A program made the translations under genes and the position numbers. A stretch of 64,000 bases of DNA from Trichoplax sp. H2 (taxonomy: Eukaryota > Placozoa > Uniplacotomia > Trichoplacea). Positions 1 through 11,641 of the stretch are shown one piece after another. Position 1 is the stretch's first letter. Each line of letters starts with the position of its first letter. The notes under the pieces were generated by a model. The model searched no databases and was not told where the DNA came from. It saw only the letters and a program-made list of their open reading frames with translations. Location of the stretch: positions 62,001 through 126,000 of the forward strand of contig NOWV01000177.1 of NCBI GenBank assembly GCA_003344405.1, given 5' to 3'.

Positions 1-817
1 TAGTTATGGCTATTTAGTAGTCCATCTTTCTCGAGACAATTCTCCGGAGCAAAATACAATTTAATAGCTAATCCATCCTTTTATGGATGTAACGCTATCA
101 CTAAAATCACTAAAATGAAGACGGTATGTTAATCATAAACAGGAGTAATACATGCAGTTAAAAAATTTAATGCAGCTATTTTCAAGGCCTGTAAACTAAT
201 AGGATTAAATATTACTTCAAATAGTTATATGTGACCTTAGAGTTGGCTCCAAAGTGGATTATTTTTTATGTTACAACAGCGATGGAAAACCAAGCTGCAA
301 GTATTACAAAATCTAAATTTATACCATCAAAATTTTATGACTTTAGGTTCATTTTACCATACTTAGCTGTAGTCATGGAATAGAAACCTGGTTTGTATCG
401 CCAAGAAGCAAGTATTTACTAACAGGTATTATTCATTTATTGATAAAGGTAACGATGCAGTAATTTTTCTCTACCCCACTGTTCGCATGGTATTATTTAA
501 TTACATTATTCATACTAGCATGGAAATAATGAAATGATATTTGCGTTGTATCCTATAATGTTCTATACCTACCCAAATTTAACATTACAGTAGTTATATC
601 AAAGCTGTTTTAATGCGATTGGAATCAGGTTTCATCATATACAATTATATCCATAAAGATAGGGCAATTTAGTAGCTGGCTAAAAGTAAATTGCAAAGTA
701 AATTTAAGAATTCTTTAAATCTATGTTAATTATCTACTGTAACAGAAAAGTTTAAATTAAGATCTTAAGAATTTTCTATCAAAGCAATTGACTTCTTATA
801 TTTATTATCTATGACAG
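1..817. other. AT-rich non-coding stretch, probably intron
   Basis: No convincing exon is visible on either strand. The stretch ends in a splice acceptor (AG at 816-817) that opens the terminal exon described next. It is therefore most simply the last intron of a + strand gene whose body lies left of the window. Confidence 0.4.
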
Positions 818-957
818 GCCTAATCATTGGAGGATTCTTAGATGCTATGGCTATCTTGGTACTACTTGTAATTGGAGTGATTCTGTATCGACGTTTCCGC
901 CATCAGTCTGTTCTACGTTATTTACTTGATGATCAAGACGTTAATGAGCTTCTTTAA
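818..957 (+). CDS. Last exon of a single-pass membrane protein (partial gene)
   Basis: A 140 bp exon follows an AG acceptor in phase 1 and encodes 46 residues before TAA at 955-957. It opens with a Gly/Ile/Leu-rich stretch and a hydrophobic helix (LVLLVIGVILY). Next come a basic stop-transfer cluster (RRFRHQ) and a short acidic tail ending DDQDVNELL. This is the classic end of a type I membrane protein. The phase-1 acceptor is the phase used by the EGF exons downstream, so an EGF-type receptor or adhesion protein is plausible. The ectodomain lies outside the window. The acidic, leucine-containing tail could be a sorting signal, which is inference. I am confident of the exon but not of the family. 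Confidence 0.6.
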
Positions 958-1266
958 ATCGCATTAATTGCAACACAACATTAGCATTTACTGCTAATTT
1001 CGATCACATTTTCCATATAGACTCTGGATATAAATTGACCTATGGGAAAGAAGATCGACTTTAAAAATTATGAATTTAAACAGGGTCTTTTCAGAACATA
1101 ATAAATCAAAACTGTATTCATATGTACACTTTTTAGATTATACTTTTTAGTTTCGACGCGAATTAACGTCATTAAAAAGCCTATAGCACTATGTTTCTCT
1201 AATTGTAAATTGCTCAGAATCGTTAAAAAATGTTATTACTACCGTAATCTTTGAATTGTGTTGCAT
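958..1266. other. 3' flank of the membrane-protein gene
   Basis: AT-rich sequence with no exon signal. It probably holds the 3' UTR of the preceding gene and the spacer before the duplicated block that starts at 1267. Confidence 0.35.
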
Positions 1267-1478
1267 TCTGCAGCAAAGTTATCCATAATTTTTATGGGGC
1301 GGAAACTATATAAAATATTGTTTGTACCCATATAGTGCGTTGAATAGTGCGTTGTAGTTTGCCTGTAGCTGCACTTATTCTAAATCTGATAGACTCAACT
1401 AGTGACTACGGCCCAGTAGTTGGCATAAAAAATGTTTGATAACAAACATAACAGGAACTTGATTCAACTAATAGTTAT
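1267..1478 (+). repeat. Duplicated upstream block, copy 1
   Basis: This ~212 bp block recurs almost unchanged at 1718-1930. It contains a TATA-like string, two 'gtgcgttg' repeats and an ATG preceded by A-rich sequence (near 1432). In this copy the ATG frame reads into a hydrophobic stretch and then directly into a fragment of EGF exon sequence. The junction therefore looks like a rearrangement breakpoint rather than normal gene order. Confidence 0.75.
1307..1315 (+). promoter_or_regulatory. TATA-box-like element (copy 1)
   Basis: The string TATATAAAA lies ~115 bp upstream of an ATG inside a duplicated block, and the same element recurs at 1758-1766. In DNA this AT-rich, such a match alone is weak evidence for a promoter. 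Confidence 0.22.
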
Positions 1479-1504
1479 CGTGAGTATTTGCTTGTGCTAT
1501 CAAG

Positions 1505-1697
1505 GCAGTCATAGGGGTAGGGTTAGGATTTCTATTGCTGCACTTGTTAAACTGTATGTAATGTCGCTGAAAGTTTAATAGCATAGTTTGATATTCCTAA
1601 AACTATTGAAAATGCCAGATCAATCATGTGCAAACATGAAGTGTTTCCATAGCATATGCATTGACAACGACAACGTGAGTATTTGCTTGTGCTATCA
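1505..1697 (+). repeat. Tandem EGF-exon unit, copy A, cut by the assembly gap
   Basis: The ~195 bp unit carries intron sequence (with a GTAGGGTTAGG string), an acceptor and an EGF exon. It is present here, at 2066-2264 and at 2265-2458. In this copy the exon would start at 1619 after CAG and reads a CxxxC...C...CLC pattern until 1697, where the Ns begin. It is incomplete as assembled, so whether it is a functional exon cannot be decided. Confidence 0.7.
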
Positions 1698-1717
1698 NNN
1701 NNNNNNNNNNNNNNNNN
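1698..1717. other. Assembly gap (20 N)
   Basis: Twenty N bases lie inside a block of near-identical tandem duplications. Such repeats commonly break short-read or Sanger assemblies. The real number of EGF units and the true spacing here are unknown. Confidence 0.97.
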
Positions 1718-1930
1718 TCTGCAGCAAAGTTATCCATAATTTTTATGGGGCGGAAACTATATAAAATATTGTTTGTACCCATATAGTGCGTTGAATAGTG
1801 CGTTGTAGTTTGCCTGTAGCTGCACTTATTCTAAATCTGATAGACTCAACTAGTGACTACGGCCCAGTAATTGGCATAAAAAATGTTTGAATACAAACAT
1901 AAACAGGAACTCGATTCAACTAATAGTTAT
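1718..1930 (+). repeat. Duplicated upstream block, copy 2
   Basis: Second copy of the block at 1267-1478, beginning immediately after the N gap. It includes the same TATA-like string (1758-1766). The ATG reading frame differs from copy 1 by small changes and closes at a TAG after about 22 codons. The two copies differ by only a few bases, so the duplication is recent or is an artefact of assembling two haplotypes in series. Confidence 0.75.
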
Positions 1931-2178
1931 GAAAGCGTAAAATATTCGTAGAAAACTTGCGTTAATCAACGAAGACAACAAATTGTTAGCTAAGCAATCC
2001 CTTACCTTTGTCAAAATATTTCACCTTAATTTCGTATTTTCATTAAACGTAAAGGCTTTAGTACAAGTCATGGGGGAAGGGTTAGGATTTCTATTCTCGC
2101 ACTTATTAAACTGTACGTAAAGTCGCTGAAAGTTTAATATTTGTAGTTTGATATTCCTAAAACTATTAAATATGCTAG

Positions 2179-2264
2179 ATCAATCATCATGTGCAAATAT
2201 AAAATGTTTTCGTGGCCTTTGCATCGATAACGACAACGTGAGTATTTGCTTGTGCTATCAAGGC
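2179..2264 (+). pseudogene. Truncated EGF exon, copy B
   Basis: After the acceptor at 2177-2178 the frame reads an EGF-like start with five cysteines (SSCANIKC, GLC, ICLC). Right after CYQG it runs into the start of the next tandem unit, not the last loop of the domain. The sixth cysteine and the phase-1 donor seen in copy C (2377-2484) are missing. It therefore cannot be spliced like the intact copy. I read it as a broken exon produced by unequal tandem duplication with a breakpoint inside the EGF exon. Confidence 0.6.
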
Positions 2265-2376
2265 AGTCATAGGGGTAGGGTTAGGATTTCTATTATTGCA
2301 CTTGTTAAACTGTATGTAATGTCGCTGAAAGTTTAATAGCATAGTTTGATATTCCTAAAACTATTGAAAATGCTAG

Positions 2377-3567
2377 ATCAATCATGTGCAAACATGAAGT
2401 GTTTCCATGGCATATGCATTGACAACGACAACGTGAGTATTTGCTTGTGCTATCAAGGCTACCTAGGAAATTCTTGCGATGAAGGTAATATTGTCACTTT
2501 GCTTGATATGATACTTAATCACGCATCAACTAGGCAAATTTCTAATCTACGTATCCTCATATTTCCAGTTACTAAAGAAACCAGCCAACTTGCTTGTTCT
2601 AGCAGCCCTTGTCCTCAAGGTCATTGCTTGGATACTTTTTGCAAAAATGGAAAAGCCGCTTATATTTGTTATTGCAAGGTCAATGATTCATATTTTAACG
2701 GTGAAAGCGAATGTCATCGAGGTAAATTTGATAATATATTATTCACAGATGAATTTGCTTGAATGCCATACTTTATGAAACTTACAAAACTACAAATACG
2801 TTTAAAAACACAATCACATGTTAATACGCATATCGCGAAACATATCATTAACTAGACCCGTTGCTTAAAATATGTAAAATTAACTCAATGTTAGTTGCAT
2901 TTTCAATCATTATTTACCAGTGCCAATTCACTATGAAATATCAATATTAATCATCTAAGATCATGTAGGTTACATTAGTTGATCAGTAGCAATTAAAATA
3001 AGTTGAGCGTACTAAATTTCCTAATTACGGCATCTCTTAAAAAATTAACCCTGCATATACGATAGATGGGAATGACTATAAGTAATTGATATTTGAGCAA
3101 AATCTGAATAATGAATCCAGCATAATTCGTAAGCACATGGTAATAACTAAGAATTTTGCTGGCTTGCCATCTTTAGAACCGTGTACCGATCCTTGCTATA
3201 GTAATCCACGTCAAAATCAAGGCAGCTGCCGAATTTCAACTTCTGCTCAGAATTCAACCTCTTTGACTTACGAATGTACCTGTTCATTGACATACTACGG
3301 TCCTTCATGTCAATACTTTGGTAAAAAATGCCGTAAAATTTAATTTAGATATTTGCAATAGATTTAATGCGCTTGTGAATCATAATCGTAGCTTTCTCCG
3401 GGTTGAACACCGCTTTCTTACTGGTAATAAGAATTATTATTTTCCGTTCCATTCAATAGATCCATGCCTTTCTTCACCATGTTCATTTGGGGCTTGTTTA
3501 TATGATAAAATTAGCGGCTATTCTTGTATTTGTCCTGATAGATATACTGGCATCTATTGTTCAACAA
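2377..3567 (+). CDS. EGF-like repeat protein, four exons of an incomplete gene
   Basis: Four exons encode one EGF-like domain each: 2377-2484, 2569-2721, 3177-3320 and 3460-3567. All are bounded by AG/GT in phase 1, the standard for EGF shuffling. Exon 1 reads CANMKC...GIC...CLC...C. Exon 2 has seven cysteines and an unusually long last loop. Exons 3 (CTDPCYSNP...) and 4 (DPCLSSPCSFGAC...CICPDRYTGIYC) are canonical six-cysteine EGFs, the last with the typical GxxC ending. I could not find a signal-peptide exon or a closing transmembrane exon. The gap and duplications upstream, and a possibly long intron downstream, leave both ends open. Extracellular adhesion or receptor ectodomain is the family expectation. 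The upstream terminal exon (818-957) belongs to a separate, probably related gene. Confidence 0.65.
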
Positions 3568-3689
3568 GTAATAGCATGTTTCTCTTTTATCACTATCAAT
3601 TTATATGAGTTCGTGTCGAATATAGGTATTTGGTGAGGTACAGAGTTCAAATTAACATTTAATCATTTTTAGCCATAAATCATGAAGGC

Positions 3690-3775
3690 AATTTAAATAT
3701 GGTATTACCAAAAATGTTCTAACGACGCACACTAAATATGGTAATACCAAAAATGTGCCAACTACCCACACTAGG
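3690..3775 (+). repeat. Short ~39 bp tandem duplication
   Basis: Two adjacent copies share the pattern 'aatatggta(t/a)taccaaaaatg' followed by 'cgcacacta' or 'cccacacta'. They lie just downstream of the last EGF exon. No coding sense is seen. Confidence 0.6.
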
Positions 3776-4570
3776 CACGCTGCTTTCTGAATGCTCGCCA
3801 TCAACCTTTCTTGGCTCTAACTGAAATCACTATTTCACCTTGTAAACTGTGGATAGCAAGGTGAGAAACAGAATGAAAGCAGGCAATCTCACCTTTGGGG
3901 TCGGGAAAAAGTGGAAGACAACATGGACAACATGGTAAGACGATTTTCTTTTTGCAATATCCCTTCCTGTCATGATAGCCTTTGCTAGCAGAAATGTTGT
4001 ACCAAATATACTGACTATTTTATCTTTTCATGTTATTTTTACCAAGAATTTGCTGAGATCGTTTCTCTTTCAAGTCCGTCTTTTACTGCAATTTACAATA
4101 AACATTCAACTAGCTGCACAATTGCATTGATTGCAATACTATTAAGTTTGTTTTGATATATTTTTGGGTATTGGTTAAACTGACTTTTGGGGGTTTGCTT
4201 CATGATCGACGAGATAATCCATGATAGACTGTATTAGTAAGAATCTAGCGGTATTGAAAAATGTTAAGTTTGTGATAAATTTCATCATTATTAGATGCAG
4301 CCTAAAACTTATCAATGATAGATATACTATATACTTAATACAGTATTATTATTACGATATATATAGAAACTCGAGACAACTTCTACTTCTACTTTATGCT
4401 AAGCTACCGTATAGTATGCTGTTAGCTACTAGGTAATAGATGATGGATATAGTATGTTACCTCCAATCATTACCCCATAGCAGAAGTAAACTATTTCCCT
4501 TACTTTAAAACTTCGACAAATGTTAACAGATATTGATGCGAAAAAAAAATGGGACAAGGGAAGCCAATTG
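3776..4570. other. AT-rich non-coding stretch
   Basis: No splice-bounded coding exon was found on either strand. It is either the long 3' intron of the EGF gene or intergenic DNA. Confidence 0.35.
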
Positions 4571-4572
4571 TT

Positions 4573-5118
4573 ATGTAACTTGAATTGTGATTGTAGACTA
4601 TTAGCCATGTTTAGTATAATGCACGGTAGATATTTATCATAAGAGATATCTGGTAGCTATAACTATAGACTGTAGTGGTATAGACTCTATGCTAGAGTAC
4701 AGATGACTATATACAGTAAGCTGTTGAGTTACTAATAAGACTATAGGTAAAAATAGAACTGTAAATCATAAATTAGGATATGGTTAATTCATTGTACTTT
4801 GGCTGGTGTGAATAATGTCTATGTAAGTACTGTAGTCTTATCTATATTGGATTAATGATGGTCCGCAGTAGAATAGTGTTACTAAGAATAATTTAACTAT
4901 GTGTAAAATAAGATAAAAGGTTGCCATGCGGATTGTAGCTGCGAATGCTACGAAAAGTATAAAGCATACAACTTTAGATTATTCTGTTAGTTCGTTGTAG
5001 AAGTCTTTAGTAGTAGTATTCGGCTAAAGTAGAGCAGTGTGTAGTTGATCTTCGTATAAGATTCAATAAAGCCCTTATTTTTCTAAAATTTGGAATTTCG
5101 TGATTGGTATATATCACA
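4573..5118 (+). mobile_element. ~545 bp dispersed repeat, copy 1
   Basis: The same element occurs at 55346-55890 (direct) and 62228-62778 (inverted). The left end is 'gtaact...ttgtgatt', close to GCCATGTTTA. The right end is GTGATTGGTATATATCACA, itself an imperfect palindrome. No clear terminal inverted repeats were seen. On the minus strand the other copies hold an open 62-codon frame. Here a one-base deletion near its start and a TAA about 40 codons in break it, so this copy is the most decayed. The size and copy number fit a non-autonomous transposable element, but no family can be named. Confidence 0.75.
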
Positions 5119-7902
5119 CCAATATTAATAATTTTAGCTTAGAAACAGGAAAGATCTGATTGTGGATCACGTTTTAGTTCAGGTCTACTAAATTTATAAC
5201 TTTGAAACGTCTCATATACGATCTTAGTGAAATTTTCTTTAACTAATAGTTTCAATTATTAAAGATTTTGATCAAAGTTTCTGTAGTATACGGGTTGTTA
5301 GCCCTAGGTTCGTAATCCGTCAACTCAAAATTCTGAGTTATTAAAATCGAGCGAATCCCTAATGTAACACAAAATAGTCAACACCATATAATTGACTTAT
5401 AACAGTTAAGTTTATTAACGTCTGTGTATCGTCCACCGAAGAAGGAGAATTCCAATTTCTTCCCCTCATAATAACAGTCGAAAATGGCTAAGATAAATCA
5501 GATAAGCGACTTAACCTCCTCGATAACAATTCTATACAACTTATACAAATTATCATTAATTGCTCCTCTACATAGTATTCATCAATCACATTAGTACATT
5601 GCTTTATAACATTACTTAATATGGTTATCAGCTACGACCTTATATAGTATATACTTAAAATTCATTTTTAGTAGTCATCTAGCCGTAACTAACAATAGGG
5701 TTGAGGTTAATTTGTCCGGCAGTTTTTTGCTAATATTTTCAAGGTTTACTTTATAGATAGAAAAAACTAGCTTCCGTATAGAATATTATGGAGTTGCAAA
5801 ACTGTATGATGACCATGTACATCAAATGAAGATAATTCTTATCTATCGATACTAGCATCATTGAGGCAAATGGAGTGCTGTAGTGATGCTAAAAAAGAAA
5901 TTGTTGTTACGTTGTTACGAAGTTAAATATTTAAAAAATTTTGTATAGTATCTCATTAAGAGTCTTGCGGAATGTACTTCAAAGTAAACATCAAAAGTAA
6001 ACGAATAGAAATCATTCTTGTAATTTAGCAAATAAACTGATTTTATTATTTTCCGTCTTATTGATTAATCTTGGGAAGTCCTTTCTGTTCTAAAAATGGT
6101 CGAATGTAACGATAAATTTTTCAGAATTAGGTTATATGAAATTATTGGATATCATCTTGCATGACTTTCATCTGCTTCAATATTGATCTTAATTTCCTAA
6201 TAGGATTGATAGTTCATTACTAGTACTTGGTAGATGTAGAAAGTAAGATTTTTTATTGTATCTATTAATTAATTATTGGAAAGGCTAATTTTAGAACAAG
6301 TTATTTTCTATCTTCTCTGGAGCTAGAGAGGAAGTGACTAGATTTCCTCTTTTCATCTGTCGTAGTGTCGAAGTTATTTTCCATTCATTGATGCCCTAAT
6401 ACGTGATGAAAATTTTTCCTTTTTGTGTCCCATATAATAAATTTAATTTGTCTCGCTATGGTGTCGTCTTGAAATCTGTAAATGATTTATTTACTAAAGG
6501 ACAATTAAAAATAATTTCGGTTGTTGCACTTTATTCACTTTTCAATACTCTGAGTAGAGTACTGTAGATGGAGCTAGAGAAGTATAGTAATAAATTTAGG
6601 GAATTTTTCAACTCTTGCCTGTTAATGTACTATAAACATTTTCGATTTTGCATCACAGGAATGATATGCTACTTTGACATCAGCGATATAGTCATATATA
6701 TCTTGTTATTGACAACTAATTGATTTTTCTGACCTTTGAAAGGTACTCTACTCAATGCAGATTATATCTTTTTGCTCACCAATGTGACGAAATGAAGAAA
6801 TGATGAGAGAAATTAGTGTATGCTGTACTCATCAATTTTTGCCCATTTCATCCCAAGTGTAAATAGTAGATAAGGTTAAGAATTCTGATAGCTGTCCTTG
6901 GGCAGAATGCTATACTGTCAATTACCGTTAATAGCTAGATTTTTGATCCTATAATATTAACTATAAAAAATGCTGCAGTATTAGTATACAATACGCATCC
7001 ATTAGAAGGTAGGTTAAGAATCTATGCCTAATGAAACATCAACAAGTCATCCTTGCAAGCAAGGCTTTTACTTCCTATTCCAACCAATGACGATATAGAA
7101 GTGATTTCTTATAGAATTTTAGGCCCTTTCATCAAATTACGTGTACTAACAACTATCGAAAAAATAAATTATGATATTGAACAATAAATATAGTTGTTCT
7201 ATCTAGACTGACAGACATCAGTAAGGATTAACTAACATTATCCATGATAAAGACCATAAACGAAATTCTTTCTACTCTTTCAATTTAGGCAGGTTTAGTC
7301 TATAATAAATAGAAGGGGCGTTGGATTAATGGTATTCATCATTGTCATCGCTATTCGATTGGCATTGATAGAACAAAGCAATCATTTAAAAATTGTTAGG
7401 CTGTGCCCTGTACCTTGCTGTTATATTGGTAATATCATTTGTATGACAAAGAAAAGGATCCAGTCCATTACTTGTTGATATTGAGTAAATTAATTGGCAT
7501 TTCCATTACTATAACTGTAATATTTATTTGTTCATAATCAATGAGAAAAGACAAGATGATCTGAAAATAAATAATAACAGACTTCTGACGTAGGTTCATT
7601 GATTAAGTGCGTACGTGATCGATTCGTCTTTGATGACAATTTCCCAACCGGAGACTTGAATATATTGAGTTTTCTTTCTAGATTGTTTTCATTCCCTACA
7701 TTCTATCCTATTTCATTAGTATTGAAAAGATCTACGCTATCATTTTGCTTAGCTCATCAGGTTCGTAAAGAAAAAATGCCTAGTTGACCATTTTATTTTG
7801 CAGCATTTGTTGATTGGTAAAAAGAAATGCAGTAGATTGAACAAATTGATAAACCAGTTTATAATCCATTTTTTTTTATAAAAGGTTTACTTTCGGCCGT
7901 GA
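5119..7902. other. AT-rich stretch without a supported gene
   Basis: About 2.8 kb of very AT-rich sequence. The only exon-like piece is a hydrophobic frame near 7330-7510 (MVFIIVIAIRLALIE...), which lacks a convincing acceptor. It could be a membrane exon belonging to the EGF gene upstream, but the evidence is too thin to annotate. Confidence 0.3.
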
Positions 7903-7950
7903 AAGAATTTCAATCGTCATTACTTTAAGAAACCATCGAAAAAAAACGTT

Positions 7951-8311
7951 ATGTCATTTATCAAGCAAGGAACGACTCGAATGGCTATGGAAAAAGCATC
8001 GACAGCTAACAGTGAGTTAAATGGTAGTAATTCGTTTTAGTTTAATCACAGCGAAAGTAGTGAACTAGAAATTGATCTATTGGATACGAATAATTTTTAT
8101 AACTTGTATTGATTTTGTTACTGTAGGTAATACTACTGCAGTTCGTCATGAACAAGAAGTAGAAATAAGATCGACTCCTGTCGATCAAAATAATACTAAG
8201 CAGGGCAGTACGGATTTCTTTGCTCAATCAGTCAGACACACTGAAAAGAATTCTCGAATCGAGGTTCCCTGGACCGATTGGAGAGAATTTGTAGCCTGTT
8301 GTAATGGTTAA
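7951..8311 (+). CDS. Small two-exon protein of unknown function
   Basis: Exon 1 runs from ATG at 7951 to a GTGAGT donor after 8010. Exon 2 runs from 8127, after the acceptor CTGTAG, to TAA at 8309-8311. The phase joins exactly (aac a|gt aat), giving an ~81-residue hydrophilic protein. It starts MSFIKQGTTRMAMEKAS and ends VPWTDWREFVACCNG, a Trp-rich segment with a vicinal cysteine pair. The frame is also open for ~16 codons upstream of the ATG, so the model could be the 3' part of a longer gene, for example the cytoplasmic tail of a membrane protein. I do not recognise it. Support comes from splice sites, phase agreement and a less AT-biased codon mix than the flanks. Confidence 0.4.
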
Positions 8312-10707
8312 AATCGCCATCGAGATAATACAGTTTCAATGTTTTTATTTATTTCACCATTGTAAATAGAGCTTTTCAGCATTAAGATTCAGTTTCCGTG
8401 AATATTAACTCTGCCTGAATGACATAATAGTAAGTTTACTAAACAGTCTATACTGCTATCATGATTTGCAATTTATCAACCTATTTAGATTGCCTATCAT
8501 TCTGCTACAAAATACTTTTAAAATGTATTTATTATAAGTTATGGAATATCAAGGCAAAAATACGGGTTTTTCATTTGATATTGATGTTTTGATTTGCTTA
8601 TTGGTCCATGTATCGATGATCACTACTTGTAACGTAAAGAATTGATTAATTTATAACCTGTATTTCACACATCAAGTACCCGTATCATCCATCAATGTAC
8701 TAAACTTGTAAAAGATGGCAGACTTGATTGCTGAAGGGTTTATTGATTAACTAGTCATGATTAATTATACTCCTACAGTTGGCTGTAGTCATTATTTATA
8801 ACCTACGACTAGTGTACATGTAATTTAGCTCTTACATTTTCTAGCGGGCATATTTTAATATCATTATTGTGCCGTATTTTACTTGAAATCATAACATTAT
8901 CACGTTATTTTTTGATCTATTTTATTTATAGTTCAAGGCATCCTTGTCCAATTTATCCTAATTATAATAAAATCGTTATAATATCTTATATTGAATTCAA
9001 CGGTTGTCTGCTTGATATTAATATGGCAAGCTGTTAGTTAATTAATTCATCAATTGATCTACATTTGGTTAATACTGCTATTAGCAGCGTGTACAGTAGT
9101 AGTCTTTCTGTATACAGTACTAAAGGAGGATTGGGCAGATTTGAATTTTTATTACATCAATATCGCGGAGACGTTCTGCTTTGATCAGTCGTTTAGTTCT
9201 GTTGACTACGGGTCTAATATGGGGAAATTCTTGATATCCTCACATTCTATTTAACATATTGAATATGAGATTTTAATCTAGAACATTTGAAATATATATA
9301 GATTACAAATTTAAATTCATTAACGGCCCCAAAGTTGATATGATACTTATTTTACAGCCTCCAACCAACTTAGAAAGTGTACTGAGGGAACATTGATTTT
9401 CTTCAATATATATATACCACGATATTAAAACGACTAAATCCATTTAGGGTACTATCACTTTATATTTAAGTAGTTTTACTCTAGCAATCTAGTCACTGGT
9501 AACTTGCACACTAGTTTAAAAGGAACTAAGAAAATCATTGTATATACATATCAAGCAAATGAGCCTACCACAGTTTACATATAATACTACTTTCATCAGA
9601 ATTTTGAATGGACAAAGTTTTTCGTCAAATGTAGGACACTGATAGTGAATAATACACAATTATCATATTTATTAATATACTGAATACAAACTTAAGTTGT
9701 AGACAACTCTAATTAAAATTAGCTCATTAATAAACCGATTAGAGCATACGAGGTCGGCACGAAAACAACCTAATATACGTATAGGTGTATATAAGTTAAT
9801 ATACATGTGTATCACTAGGTGATAAATACACTACTTTAAATTGACTCCATACTACAACAGTTCGTCCGTCAACAAAGCAGCATTAGTGTTTTGTCAATAA
9901 GCGTACAGACGTAAATAATCGTTACTAGTTACAAATAAATGCAATATTATCGTCTTCTAAAATACTTCATAGCAATTCTAAGCAAATTAAGTCATTATTA
10001 CAAAAATATCAGTGTAACTTATTGTTACGGAACATACTGTAGTTCCGTAACAATATGCAAGTTTCTAATCATGTTTCAGGTTTATTACACGTTGGCAGAT
10101 AACAGTGGGTATCCGCTAAACTAGTTTCTAACATCGGTATTTTCGATTCGGGAATTCGTCCCTAAATTTAGGAATTATTATCATTTCAAATAAAATCTAT
10201 CTGCCTAAGATTACAACGCTTATAACGTAAACATTAATACTTGTATATCCGATCACTAGCCCCATAGTATGTATTGACGTCGTATTTAGTGATAGAATAA
10301 CATCAGAATCTAGACGGTAATCGCCATCCACTAATTAATCTAAATCTACTATTATATACAATTAGCTACTCGAGGTAGTTTAGCACCATACCAGGACACT
10401 ATCCTACTTTAATTGAGGATATAGCATATACATCCGTTTGGAGTATGAACTTGACATATACAGTGTATAAATTTGAATAGCACATAACGGGTTGATCATG
10501 TTGCTTTATCGCTTATATTTTTACATACTACAAATAGCTGGATATAAAGGCGTGATAAATCCGATTTTTAGTTTAGTTTAATTTTACTTCTTTGGCTTAG
10601 ATTTGAAATCAAGCTATTTTTTGACATCAGACCAAATAATCTTATTCTCGTTGTTCTTGAAGTTGCCTGCTTGGCTAATCGATTATTTGGTAGCAGAGGC
10701 GTTTTGT
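8312..10707. other. AT-rich stretch without a supported gene
   Basis: No exon with matching splice sites was found. A 67-codon hydrophobic frame at 9054-9254 was examined and rejected because it has neither an ATG nor a usable acceptor. Confidence 0.35.
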
Positions 10708-11641
10708 TTAACATTTCGAAAGGGAGCACAATGCACATGTATAACGACGTACAAAGGCTATAATGCTACTGCGCAAATTCTTATTATAGAAACCGTAAAT
10801 TATAGGGCTAGCAACTGAATTCCAAGAAGCAATATAAGCTAGCCATTCATTAAGCAAATAGCGAAACTCTCTGGGTATGACACGATAATTAGGATTAATA
10901 ATAATGATGAATTTCGTTATGTTGTATGGTCTTAGCAGAATAATGTACACTCCAACAATAATATAATTGATATAGCTTTGGTTGCCTTCAAAGCCGCAGT
11001 TGATTGGATACCTGTACTAGTACGTTGAATTCTTCTTGCATAATCACGAGCTACTAAATATATTTGAGCATAGAATATAATCATTACTAGTCTTTGGAAT
11101 ATAAACATTAAACATGGACAAGAGATGTGCCATGCTTGTAAACTTTGATAACGATTTTCTATTGCTTCGGATAGCAGACAAAAGTTGGGACAAATTCTCC
11201 ACTATCCAATTATTAACGGTAAGAATGCGATAAAAGTAGGTAAAATCCAACACCCAAGAAGGATAACTGCAAACATTGCTGATTTATAAGTACTAATTCG
11301 GTTATACCAGAACGGCAATGTTATGGTAATGAAGTTCTCTAAGCTAATGGAATACAAATGTGAAAATTCATACAGCATTCGAAAGCAAATTGTATAATTG
11401 CTGGTACTATCAGGCAATAGATGTTAATGAAAGTGTGGATCGAATTACGTATAGTTAGTACTTTAGCGGCCAACACAGAAATAAAGCCATAAACTATGTT
11501 GGCTAAGCATAAGCTGCCGACCAATAAACTGGTTTGATTCCGAAGCGATCGCTTAGAGCAAATAATGCCCAGTATCAGCAAATTGGTCATGAGAATACAA
11601 ACGAAAAAGTATACACCAACCGATTGAGACCGTAATTTCAA
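10708..11641 (-). pseudogene. Rhodopsin-family GPCR, decayed
   Basis: Read on the minus strand, the seven-helix layout of a class A GPCR is visible but split over three frames. TM1-TM2 (VYFFVCILMTNLLILGII; SLLVGSLCLANIVYG) lie in one frame to about 11370. TM3, the loop LENFITI in place of E/DRY, and TM4 lie in a second frame until an in-frame TAG at 11202-11204. That frame then continues through loop 2 and TM5 to about 10950. The rest of TM6 and TM7 lie in a third frame, with SPIIYGFYNK in place of NPxxY, followed by a short tail ending at 10708. There is no initiating ATG; TAA TAA lies just upstream in frame. Two frameshifts, one stop and no start point to a pseudogene. Sequencing errors could explain one lesion but hardly all of them. 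The ligand class cannot be inferred. Confidence 0.8.

Noticed and set aside
2270-2290. Telomere-like string (GTAGGGTTAGG) in the EGF intron repeats
   Set aside because: Fewer than two hexamers, repeated only because the whole unit is tandemly duplicated.
5281-5330. tRNA-like B-box string (GGTTCGTAATCC)
   Set aside because: No A-box, acceptor stem or anticodon arm can be drawn around it.
9054-9254. 67-codon + strand frame with a hydrophobic helix (LILLLAACTVVVFLY)
   Set aside because: It has no ATG and an in-frame TAA at about 9036, with no AG acceptor between that stop and the helix, so no exon model works.
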